A stretch of DNA of 40,236 nucleotides, taken from a bacterium. GTDB lineage: Bacteria; Latescibacterota; Latescibacteria; Latescibacterales; Latescibacteraceae. The notes beneath the pieces are model-generated. The model was not told the origin of the DNA. It saw nothing but the letters and a program-made list of their open reading frames with translations, and did not search any database. Position numbers and translations under genes: made by a program. This document shows positions 31,233-38,665 of this stretch, one piece after another. Location: NCBI GenBank assembly GCA_021372535.1, contig JAJFUH010000020.1, forward strand, positions 1 to 40,236, given 5' to 3'. The stretch's first letter is position 1. Each line of letters opens with the position of its first letter.

Positions 31233-33473
31233 ATGAAAATACGGTATTTCTTCTTCTGGCTCCTTTTCTTGGTGGTTTTTTGCGGAACGGTATATGCACA
31301 GACGATAAAAGTCAGCGGTCACGTGTTTCTCTATAATCAGAGCCGCAATGACAGTGTCAGGGTGGTTTTCGAGCGCGTTGCGCCGACCTCGCTGTTCGAC
31401 AGCACCTATACGGACACATCGGGTTACTACGAGCTGAATATCCAGAAAGGCGTGTACACGGTCACCTGGTCGAAAGAAGGGTATTACTGGCGCTCGGAGA
31501 AAGGTCTTGCTTTGTACGGCGACAAGGATTTGACGTGCTACACCGTTACCAGGAAAGAAGTCCCCGCCATGTTCCTGTCCATCCCCTCTGCCATGGATGC
31601 CGCCTCTCCGGGCGATACCGTGCTCGTCGCTCCGGGGACATACTACGGGACTATTGATTTCAAGGGTAAAAACATCACCCTTGCATCGTGGTACATTACC
31701 ACCGGCGACACCTCGTATATTTCACAGACGGTTCTTCACGGCAACAAACAGGGCACGGTGGTCGTTTTTCAGAGCAATGAAGACACCACGGCAGTGCTCG
31801 ACGGGTTCACCGTAACAAACGGCATCGAATCACGACAGGCGAGTGTAGAAAAATGCACTGGGATCAGGTGCAACGGTGCAAGCCCGCGGCTGCAGAACCT
31901 CGTGATAACGGGGAATTCAGACTATTCATCCGCAGGAGTTTATTTGTATTACAGTAACACCGTCATACACAATGTATCTATCCATGACAATTACGCCTAT
32001 TCTTACAACGGCGGTGGGATGTATATTTATAGTGGTAATCCCGTCATAGACAATGTATCGATCTATAACAATTATGCAAATTGGTATGGCGGGGGTATAT
32101 ATATTGAAAGTAGTAATCCTGTAATTACGAATGTAACATTTAACAATAATGATTGTTATTGGTTTTATGGATCGGGAATCTGTATTTACAACGGGAAACC
32201 TGTCATTACAAACTGTATACTGTCCAATCATAGAGGGTCGTATGCCATATATTTAGACAACAGTTCCCCGTTTATAACCTATACGAATTTCTGGAATAAC
32301 CAGAATAACAACTTTTCCCGGCTCGGCGAATGGTACGGTGTCAATGTTACGGTGAATGCGAACGGTGATTCGTGCGACGCCTATATGAACATCCAGACCG
32401 ACCCCTGCTTCATCGATCCCGGCAACGGCGATTTACGCCTCCGTGACAACAGCCGGTGCATCGGCGCGGGCACTGCCGAGAACGCTCCGTCGGCCGATAT
32501 CCTCGGTTTACGGCGCGGAACGCCGCCGGACATCGGCGCTTATGAGAACCCCCTGAACACCCCTGCCCCGCCGGTTGTCATGGTCTCCACTGAATTGCCG
32601 GACGCCGTGGCGGGACTCGTCTATAACGATACCCTCCGCGTGGACTTCCCCTACGGGAGATCGAAGCTGACCTACCGCCTGCTCGAAGGCCCCGGATGGA
32701 TGACCGTCGACACTGCGGGAATCCTCACGGGGAAACCTGCGGCCGGTGACACGGGGAGCAGGTCCGCGGTGACCGTCGTGGTGAGCGATCCGAGCGGTTT
32801 CGCCGATACCCTGTCGACTTACCTGCGGGTCATCGATACGATCGGCCCGCCCTCGAACGTTATCGTCGAATACAAATCCGGGGACGGTAACCGGTGCACG
32901 CTCTGGTGGAAGAAATCCTCCAGCGAGGAGCTCGGATATGTCAGAAAGTATCTGATATACCGCTCGCAGACATCCGTGCTGACCGAGCCTGTGCCCTCCA
33001 CGGATTATGCTTCACCCGAGGCTCTTTTTGCCGCGGAAATGTACTATACGGTGCTCGTCGATTCGGTCGCCCCCGGTGTTTCACGGTATACCGACGATCT
33101 GGATCTCCGGAAAAACAGCCAGTATTACTACTGGGTTCAGGCGGTCGGTTCCGGAATGGAAAGCGACATGGTCGTCGCCGGGGTCAAAACCCTTGTGGAA
33201 AGCGTACCCGCCGCGTTTTCCGTCTCGGAAGCCTATCCCAACCCGTTCAATCCTGCCACGACTATCGATTACTGTCTTCCCCGCGACAGCCGGGTGACGG
33301 TGACCGTTTATAACATCTCCGGCGCCAGAATCGCCGTACTGAAGGATGACTTCGAACTCGCGGGCGGGTATTCGGTGGTGTGGAATGCCCGGGGCATGCC
33401 GAGCGGGCTGTATTTCTGCCGGTTCAGGGCGGATAAATTCACCGTGACGAAGAAACTCCTGCTTTTGAAATGA
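31233..33473 (+). CDS. T9SS-secreted right-handed beta-helix protein
   Basis: A 746-residue protein. GGGAGG precedes the ATG at 31233; the frame start at 31212 gives no signal. A signal peptide (MKIRYFFFWLLFLVVFCGTVYAQ) is followed by a carboxypeptidase-regulatory-like beta domain (about 24-95: YTDTSGYYELNIQKGVYTV). Then comes a long parallel beta-helix (about 100-400) with repeats such as NPVIDNVSIYNNYA and NPVITNVTFNNND, the PbH1/NosD type. Next are an Ig-like cadherin-type domain (FPYGRSKLTYRLLEGPGWM), an FN3-like domain, and a C-terminal Type IX secretion signal (AYPNPFNPATTIDY, VWNARGMPSGLYFCRF). Beta-helix proteins bind or cut polysaccharides; no catalytic residues are certain. Confidence 0.85.
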   Translation: MKIRYFFFWLLFLVVFCGTVYAQTIKVSGHVFLYNQSRNDSVRVVFERVAPTSLFDSTYTDTSGYYELNIQKGVYTVTWSKEGYYWRSEKGLALYGDKDLTCYTVTRKEVPAMFLSIPSAMDAASPGDTVLVAPGTYYGTIDFKGKNITLASWYITTGDTSYISQTVLHGNKQGTVVVFQSNEDTTAVLDGFTVTNGIESRQASVEKCTGIRCNGASPRLQNLVITGNSDYSSAGVYLYYSNTVIHNVSIHDNYAYSYNGGGMYIYSGNPVIDNVSIYNNYANWYGGGIYIESSNPVITNVTFNNNDCYWFYGSGICIYNGKPVITNCILSNHRGSYAIYLDNSSPFITYTNFWNNQNNNFSRLGEWYGVNVTVNANGDSCDAYMNIQTDPCFIDPGNGDLRLRDNSRCIGAGTAENAPSADILGLRRGTPPDIGAYENPLNTPAPPVVMVSTELPDAVAGLVYNDTLRVDFPYGRSKLTYRLLEGPGWMTVDTAGILTGKPAAGDTGSRSAVTVVVSDPSGFADTLSTYLRVIDTIGPPSNVIVEYKSGDGNRCTLWWKKSSSEELGYVRKYLIYRSQTSVLTEPVPSTDYASPEALFAAEMYYTVLVDSVAPGVSRYTDDLDLRKNSQYYYWVQAVGSGMESDMVVAGVKTLVESVPAAFSVSEAYPNPFNPATTIDYCLPRDSRVTVTVYNISGARIAVLKDDFELAGGYSVVWNARGMPSGLYFCRFRADKFTVTKKLLLLK

Positions 33474-33588
33474 CCCGCCTGACTGGTTTCGATCATGTTC
33501 GGGGATGACCGATCAATTTTAATCTCAAAAGATCCCTCCCGGTTTCCATCCCACTGCGTCAGAGCAACAGCGCTGGCGAATTGCCGTG

Positions 33589-33626
33589 TCCCCCCTGTTC
33601 AGGGGGGATGCCCGGAGGGCAAGGGG
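33589..33626. repeat. Short G-rich hairpin repeat
   Basis: CCCCCCTGTTCAGGGGGGAT followed by GCCCGGAGGGCAAGGGG; closely similar to 6284-6320. It lies between the convergent beta-helix and fucosidase genes and could also act as a weak transcription barrier, but no T-run follows. Confidence 0.6.
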
Positions 33627-33666
33627 TCCTTCACAAATCCGCGTTCTATTCTCTCCTGTTTCCCTC

Positions 33667-35304
33667 TCACCGCGGCGCGAGGAACAGCCCGAAATTCGCC
33701 ATCGTCGGGCACACCCTCGACCGGAGTATCCTTACCCTTACCTTCCGCGCTGTCACCGGCTCGAATCTCAGGAGGCGTTTGTACCCGATGACCGTCGACC
33801 GTGCGATTTCCTTCCATGTCCCCCCGGCCTGCACATCGAGCGCGAAATCCTCGACACGCTGTCCCGCCCTGATGTACTCCTGAAGCATGGCCACGTTGAA
33901 CGTTTTTTCCGCGCCGAGGTCATACTCGATGCTCGCCGTATCCTGCCAGTCGTCGGTCGTCCAGTACGTATTCTCGTCGCCGTCGACCGTTTTCCCCGCG
34001 CCGTACGCCTGGTCGCCGCCGCGCACACCGGATGCCGTTGCCTTCGCCCCGAGCGCGAGGTTCGTCCGGAAGGTCTCGTTCAGCACTTTCCCGAGCTCAC
34101 GGGCTCGTGCGGCGTCGTTTTCATGGATCAGCCCCCGTTTGTCCGGCGGAAAATTGAGGAGAAATGTCGCGTTGCCGCCCACCGCGCCGTAGTAGATATC
34201 GAGCAGCACCCCGAGCGGTTTGACCAGGCTGTCCTGGCTGGCGTGGTAGAACCATCCGGGCCGTATCGAGGTGTTGACCTCGGCCGGAAACCAGATGAGC
34301 TCGCTTGCGCCCACGCTCTTTTCCACCGCTGCGCTTTTTTCCCCCGGTGCCTTTTTCTCCCCCGTAGGAGCAGCCCCCCGTGGCTGCCCTCTCACACCGC
34401 TCTCATACGCCTCCATAATCTTCTCCCTGCTGCCGAGGTCCTCCTCCGACCCTCCGGCGCTGGCGAACGCCGGATCGTCCGCGTGCTGCGCCTTCTCGGC
34501 GATGGTCGCCCTGTCTGCGTTTCGGACGGGGAGTACGCTCCATTCGGACTGGCGGGTTTCCCCGGCCTCGTTGCCGCACCACCGGACATCGGGTCCCATG
34601 ACCGAAATGACCGCATGAGGCTGAAGCTCGCGGATGAGCGCATAGTACTCCTCCCACGCATAGACCTGACGCTTGCCGTTCGGGCCTTCGCCGCAGGCGC
34701 CGTCGAACCAGACACAGAACAGCTCGCCGTAATTCGTCAGAAGCTCGCGGAGCTGGTTCTTGAAATGCTCGTTGTACGCAGGCGAATCCCCGTACGTTGA
34801 CTCGTGCCTGTCCCAGGGCGAGCAGTAAATCCCGAACTTGAGCCCTGCCTCATGGCATGCGCGGGCAACCTCGGCGATAACGTCTCCCCTGCCGTTCTTC
34901 CATGGGCTGTTTTTCACCGAATGTTCGGTGTACGCGCTCGGCCAGAGACAGAATCCGTCATGGTGCTTGGCGGTCAGAATGAGGCCCTTCATGCCCGCAG
35001 CCTTGCAGACCGCGACCCATTGACTGGCATCGAAAGCGGTCGGGTTGAAGAGCGCCGGGCTCTCGGTGCCGTCGCCCCATTCACGGTCGGAGAATGTGTT
35101 CATGCCGAAATGGATGAACGCGTAGAACTCGAGTTTCTGCCATGCGGCCTGACGGTCCGAGGGGGTTATGTGCGCCGCTCTGAAGACGATCTCTTTCATC
35201 AGGGCGTCCGTCTTGTTCTCCTGCGCGACGGAGGTCATGCATACAAGTCCATAAATTACAACAATAAACGCCATCATTTTCAAACAATACCATCTGCGGC
35301 CCAT
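33667..35304 (-). CDS. GH29 alpha-L-fucosidase with C-terminal F5/8-type domain
   Basis: A 545-residue protein with GGAGG about 10 nt before the ATG at 35304. The N-terminus (MMAFIVVIYGLVCMTSVAQ) is a signal peptide, so it acts outside the cytoplasm. The GH29 barrel shows FIHFGMNTF, GLILTAKHHDGFCLWPS and CVWFDGACGEG with the nucleophile Asp201; LIWFPAEVNTSIRPGWFYH follows. The C-terminal 140 residues (TVDGDENTYWTTDDWQDTASI) are an F5/8 type C carbohydrate-binding domain. It releases terminal fucose from glycans. Residues about 303-330 (VRGQPRGAAPTGEKKAPGEKS) are an extra lysine/proline-rich loop encoded partly by a repeat also found at 9032-9057. Confidence 0.9.
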   Translation of the reverse strand: MGRRWYCLKMMAFIVVIYGLVCMTSVAQENKTDALMKEIVFRAAHITPSDRQAAWQKLEFYAFIHFGMNTFSDREWGDGTESPALFNPTAFDASQWVAVCKAAGMKGLILTAKHHDGFCLWPSAYTEHSVKNSPWKNGRGDVIAEVARACHEAGLKFGIYCSPWDRHESTYGDSPAYNEHFKNQLRELLTNYGELFCVWFDGACGEGPNGKRQVYAWEEYYALIRELQPHAVISVMGPDVRWCGNEAGETRQSEWSVLPVRNADRATIAEKAQHADDPAFASAGGSEEDLGSREKIMEAYESGVRGQPRGAAPTGEKKAPGEKSAAVEKSVGASELIWFPAEVNTSIRPGWFYHASQDSLVKPLGVLLDIYYGAVGGNATFLLNFPPDKRGLIHENDAARARELGKVLNETFRTNLALGAKATASGVRGGDQAYGAGKTVDGDENTYWTTDDWQDTASIEYDLGAEKTFNVAMLQEYIRAGQRVEDFALDVQAGGTWKEIARSTVIGYKRLLRFEPVTARKVRVRILRSRVCPTMANFGLFLAPR

Positions 35305-35378
35305 TTCTCTTTTACCTCCTCTTCATGTATCAGAAACCATTGAAGTAATTATCAGCAGCATTCCTGAACGCTTTTCTT

Positions 35379-35417
35379 CCCTCTCCTGTTTACGGGAGAG
35401 GGACCGAGGGTGAGGGT
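35379..35417. repeat. Short hairpin repeat
   Basis: CCCTCTCC, TGTTTAC, GGGAGAGGG followed by ACCGAGGGTGAGGG. This type of element is common in intergenic DNA of many bacteria. Confidence 0.6.
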
Positions 35418-35452
35418 AATCATTCGATTCCCCTGAAACCATCCTGAGAAGC

Positions 35453-35672
35453 TATATAATATATTGATTATCAGCAGAATATAAAACACTCATGTCTGCG
35501 AATCCATCATCCCGTTGAAAAGCCCCGATTGAGCGAGCGATTTTCGGAAACAGAAGCGCAACTGTTTGAGCACATTGAAAATGTGTGAGTTTTGCGCTTC
35601 CCGAAAATCACGACGCAAATGAGGAAAAAGGCTTTTCACGGGCGCCCTTTCCTTTGGGCGCGCAAAGGAAAG
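35453..35672. repeat. Long hairpin element, family C, copy 2
   Basis: Same leader (TATTGATTATCAG) and same closing pair CCCGTTGAAAAGCC / GGCTTTTCACGG as copy 1. Inside, GATTTTCGGAAACAGAAGCG pairs with CGCTTCCCGAAAATC, and the tip is CACATT-GAAA-AATGTG, a GNRA-type loop. It is followed by a GCGCCC/GGGCGC and CTTTCC/GGAAAG hairpin. Confidence 0.75.
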
Positions 35673-35679
35673 TATCATA

Positions 35680-35844
35680 TTATTGCTCCGGCGATTAAAC
35701 GGTGAAATATATTTCGGAAATTGAGCCCTATGAAGGTGATTCGAAACAATCTGTGTAACTGCGCACCAAGCCGTCATTCCCGCGAAAGCGGGAATCCATG
35801 TTTTTTTTACTTCCGGTATCATTCTTTATTCGCCGGAGCAATAA
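35680..35844. repeat. MITE-like element, family B, copy 4 with a variant core
   Basis: The terminal repeats are near-perfect: TTATTGCTCCGGCGATTAA and TTATTCGCCGGAGCAATAA. The core hairpin is GTCATTCCCGCG, AAA, GCGGGAATCC (35773-35797) instead of the ATGCCGAA/TTTCGGCAT core of the other copies. It also carries about 60 bp of extra sequence left of the core. Confidence 0.75.
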
Positions 35845-36000
35845 TAAGGTATTCTTATAAATGCAGGGTCTTCAAAATATATAACATCCTTGCATGAAAG
35901 CTGTTTTATATTTTTATTGTAACCATCCTGTTTCTGATACGTCTGATTAATAGATACATACTCTATATAAAGATAATAAACAACAGGAAAGGAGCTTTTC

Positions 36001-37182
36001 ATGCCCGCAGCGAACCGCAGGGATTTCATCAGACGCGGCGCCGCCGCCGGTCTCGGGCTTGCCTCGTTCGGACTGTCGTCGAGGCGGATTTTCGGGGAGA
36101 GCACGGATTTCAGACGGGTCGTTTTCCGCAACCTCGGGTCGACCGGCTTCCAGGCGAGCGAGGTCGGCTTCGGAGCCATGAACATGCGCGATGAAGCCCT
36201 CGTCATGGCCGCCGTGGACAACGGCATCAACTATGTCGACACAGCCCACTCGTACATGAACGGCGAGAACGAGGAGATCGTCGGCAGGGCTCTTAAATCA
36301 CGGCGCGACCGGGTATTCGTCTCCACCAAGATCAAGTTCGATAATTCGGGCACGGAGCTCAGGGACATGCCGGGCATGATCGATCTGTCCCTCAAACGGC
36401 TCCAGATGGATCACCTCGACCTCCTCATGCTCCATATCACCGACAGCAGGGAGCAGATTCTGCGGAATGACCTCATGAAAATCTTCGATACCGCCAAAAA
36501 GCAGGGAAAAACACGCTTCGTCGGCATATCGACCCACGCCAACCAGGCCGAGGTGCTCGATGCGGCAGTCGAAAGCAAGTTCTGGGATGCCGCCCTCGTC
36601 GGGTATAACTACTATTCCCCGCCGGAGGTCACCGCGGCGATCAGACGGGCTCGCGAGGCCGGAATTGCCATCATCGGCATGAAAATCCTCATCACCACCG
36701 AGCGTCCGCGCAAGCCGTTCCCCGACATTCGCACGGAGAAGATGAAGGGCATCTCCAACCAGCAGGCGCTTCTCAAGTGGGTGCTCGAAAATCCCTATGT
36801 GGACACGACCATTCCGGGCATGACCTCGTTCGAGCAGCTCGAGGACGATATCGCGATCATGGGCATGAAGCTCACCTTCGATGATAGCCGTATCCTTGAG
36901 CGGTATGGCGAGCGGACGAGGGAACGCTACTGCCGTGGCGTGTCCGGCTGTACGGGCTGCCGCGAGCAGTGCCCGAAAGGCGTGTGCGTGAGCGATCTCA
37001 ACCGCTGTGTCAACTATGCGGACGGGTATGGCGACATAGGGCTCGCATGGGAGAACTACCGGAACCTGCCGGCCTCCTCTCGTGTGGATGTCTGCGGCGA
37101 TTGCGGGGAATGCATGGTGAAATGCGTGAACGGGCTCGATCTGACATCGAAAATCGAGCGGGCACGGATACTGTTCGGATAA
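36001..37182 (+). CDS. Tat-exported aldo/keto reductase with Fe-S motif C-terminus
   Basis: A 393-residue protein with AAAGGAG ahead of the ATG at 36001. The N-terminus NRRDFIRRGAAAGLGLASF is a twin-arginine signal, so it is exported folded. The aldo/keto reductase barrel shows the catalytic set Asp80, Tyr85, Lys110 and His145 (NYVDTAHSY, VSTKIK, LLMLHIT). The C-terminal 80 residues carry cysteine groups CRGVSGCTGCREQC, CVSDLNRC and CGDCGECMVKC, typical of AKR proteins with 4Fe-4S clusters. The substrate is unknown; in polysaccharide-degrading bacteria such enzymes are often linked to sugar oxidation. Confidence 0.9.
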   Translation: MPAANRRDFIRRGAAAGLGLASFGLSSRRIFGESTDFRRVVFRNLGSTGFQASEVGFGAMNMRDEALVMAAVDNGINYVDTAHSYMNGENEEIVGRALKSRRDRVFVSTKIKFDNSGTELRDMPGMIDLSLKRLQMDHLDLLMLHITDSREQILRNDLMKIFDTAKKQGKTRFVGISTHANQAEVLDAAVESKFWDAALVGYNYYSPPEVTAAIRRAREAGIAIIGMKILITTERPRKPFPDIRTEKMKGISNQQALLKWVLENPYVDTTIPGMTSFEQLEDDIAIMGMKLTFDDSRILERYGERTRERYCRGVSGCTGCREQCPKGVCVSDLNRCVNYADGYGDIGLAWENYRNLPASSRVDVCGDCGECMVKCVNGLDLTSKIERARILFG

Positions 37183-37213
37183 AACACCGCTGGACTCTGA
37201 ATAGTGACTTTAA

Positions 37214-37381
37214 AAGCGTTGTGATAAACTGCATTTACGTGGATATAAGCTCTCAAGGGTCGGCAGGAAGTGCCGATCCCCGATTAATAATTCGGGGACA
37301 TGTTTATATTCCCTTGACAGCAACAAAACAACACATTTTGTCATGGGGCTCGTGAAAAATATACTTTTTCACAGCCTTCTT
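37214..37381 (+). repeat. MITE-like element, family A, copy 3
   Basis: It begins AAGCGTTGTGATAAACT and ends ACTTTTTCACAGCCTTCTT. The CCCCGATTAATAATTCGGGG hairpin and the GGTCGGCA/TGCCGATCC hairpin are both preserved; the second arm of the latter has changed relative to copy 1. Confidence 0.8.
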
Positions 37382-37383
37382 AA

Positions 37384-37430
37384 ACGGCATTGAAATGCCG
37401 CGCTATTGTTGAAAAGTCCCTGCCCGGACT
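37384..37430 (+). repeat. Family D repeat, copy 2
   Basis: ACGGCATTGAAATGCCG, GCTATTGTTGAAAAGTCCC, TGCCCGGACT. It matches 25172-25220 in reverse orientation and directly follows family A copy 3. Confidence 0.7.
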
Positions 37431-37607
37431 CTCTTAAAACCACTGATGCGCCGGGTAAGTGCCGGTGGCACTTTCCGATAATAGCCCGGGGATTCATCCC
37501 CAGGCGACATATATGACAAGGTTCTTCTCCATTGCCCCTAATACCGAGAAAGGCCGGAGACAATAGCGGTGATTTACATGCTTGTGCCCTCATCCGGAAA
37601 ACAATGC

Positions 37608-37636
37608 TTGACACACCATGTATCCTGATACATATT
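37608..37636 (+). promoter_or_regulatory. Promoter with embedded palindromic operator for the Abi-type gene
   Basis: TTGACA (37608-37613), 17 nt, CATATT (37631-37636). ATGTATC-CT-GATACAT at 37618-37633 is a perfect 7-bp inverted repeat lying between the -35 and -10 boxes, an ideal repressor site. No adjacent repressor gene is present. Confidence 0.65.
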
Positions 37637-37710
37637 ATGGTTAGCATACCCGCCGCGCCTCTGCCCCGCATGCGTACTTCGGTGGGTTTTTCTTTTTATG
37701 GAAATACTTC

Positions 37711-38604
37711 ATGAAATACATAAAACCTCCTCTCACGTTTGAGCAGCAAGCCGATTTACTTTTATCACGCGGTCTCATTGCCGACCGCAGTCTCCTCATA
37801 TCCTGCCTTAGTACTGTTAATTATTACCGCTTAAGCGGCTATCTTTACCCTTTCAGAAATCGTTCTGACGATTTATTTAAACCCGGTACCACTTTTGGAT
37901 TGGTGTGGAGACATTATTGTTTTGACAGAAGATTGCGTTTAATCGTCATGGGTGCAATTGAGAAAACGGAGATTGCATTACGAACTTCAATTATATATTT
38001 CTTCGCTCATGCGAATGGTCCTTTCGGTCATGTTGATCGTAAAAACCTGCAAAATCTTTCCGGAGATGGTCACGAGGAATGGCTGAAACGGCTCAATGTT
38101 GAAGCCAATCGAAGTAAAGAGGCTTTTGTGACACACTTTCAGCGTAAGTACGGCGATTCTCAGTCACATTTACCCCTCTGGATGGCTGCCGAAATCATGT
38201 CATTCGGAGCTTTACTTACTCTGTTTAATGGTATGAACGATAGTCTGCAAAAGATTGTGGCTGCTGAATATCGGATACCTGATAAAGTTTTTAAATCATG
38301 GTTTATTTCACTGAACGCAGTCAGAAATATTTGTGCACATCATGGCCGGTTATGGAACCGTGAACTCGGATATAAACCGCTACTTCCGTCAGAAAGAAAA
38401 TATCCCGAGTGGCATACACCTGTTACAATTTCAAATAACAGAGTGTTTGTGATTCTCACGATTCTTAAATACATGATAACAGTTATTTCCCCTGAGTGTT
38501 TATGGTCGGAACGCTTGACAGAACTGCTTGATGAGTATCCGGAGATTTCCCGTTCATCAATGGGATTTCCTGTTGATTGGAATACATATCCGATCTGGAA
38601 ATAA
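37711..38604 (+). CDS. Abi_2 (AbiD/AbiF-type) family HEPN-like protein
   Basis: A 297-residue protein. The N-terminal part has the Abi_2 (PF07751) pattern: PPLTFEQQADLLLSRGLI, NYYRLSGYLYPFR, FGLVWRHYCFDRRLR and EIALRTSIIYFFA. Toward the C-terminus ISLNAVRNICAHHGRLWNREL contains the R-x4-H motif (RNICAHH) of HEPN ribonucleases. Such proteins kill or arrest phage-infected cells. The gene is visibly more AT-rich than its neighbours, suggesting recent acquisition, and it stands alone with its own promoter and palindrome. The ribosome site before ATG 37711 is weak. Confidence 0.85.
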   Translation: MKYIKPPLTFEQQADLLLSRGLIADRSLLISCLSTVNYYRLSGYLYPFRNRSDDLFKPGTTFGLVWRHYCFDRRLRLIVMGAIEKTEIALRTSIIYFFAHANGPFGHVDRKNLQNLSGDGHEEWLKRLNVEANRSKEAFVTHFQRKYGDSQSHLPLWMAAEIMSFGALLTLFNGMNDSLQKIVAAEYRIPDKVFKSWFISLNAVRNICAHHGRLWNRELGYKPLLPSERKYPEWHTPVTISNNRVFVILTILKYMITVISPECLWSERLTELLDEYPEISRSSMGFPVDWNTYPIWK

Positions 38605-38665
38605 GCGATCTTTATAAAATAACAGACACCGTCGAAATGGATCCGATACAAAAAGGCAGAAAACT

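Larger units (their letters stand above)
35305..36000. other. Long repeat-rich intergenic region
   Basis: No gene. It lies between the divergent fucosidase and aldo/keto reductase genes. It holds a CCCTCTCCTGTTTACGGGAG hairpin (35379-35417), family C copy 2, and family B copy 4. The part 35845-36000 is AT-rich and ends in the ribosome site (AAAGGAG) of the next gene. Confidence 0.6.
37183..37710. other. Intergenic region with repeats and the Abi promoter
   Basis: No gene. In order: family A copy 3, family D copy 2, a CCCGGGGATTCATCCCC hairpin near 37487, and the promoter/operator before the Abi-type gene. Confidence 0.6.

Noticed and set aside
33586-34800. 404-residue plus-strand open frame opposite the fucosidase
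   Set aside because: Shadow of the GH29 gene, which has catalytic motifs and a signal peptide.
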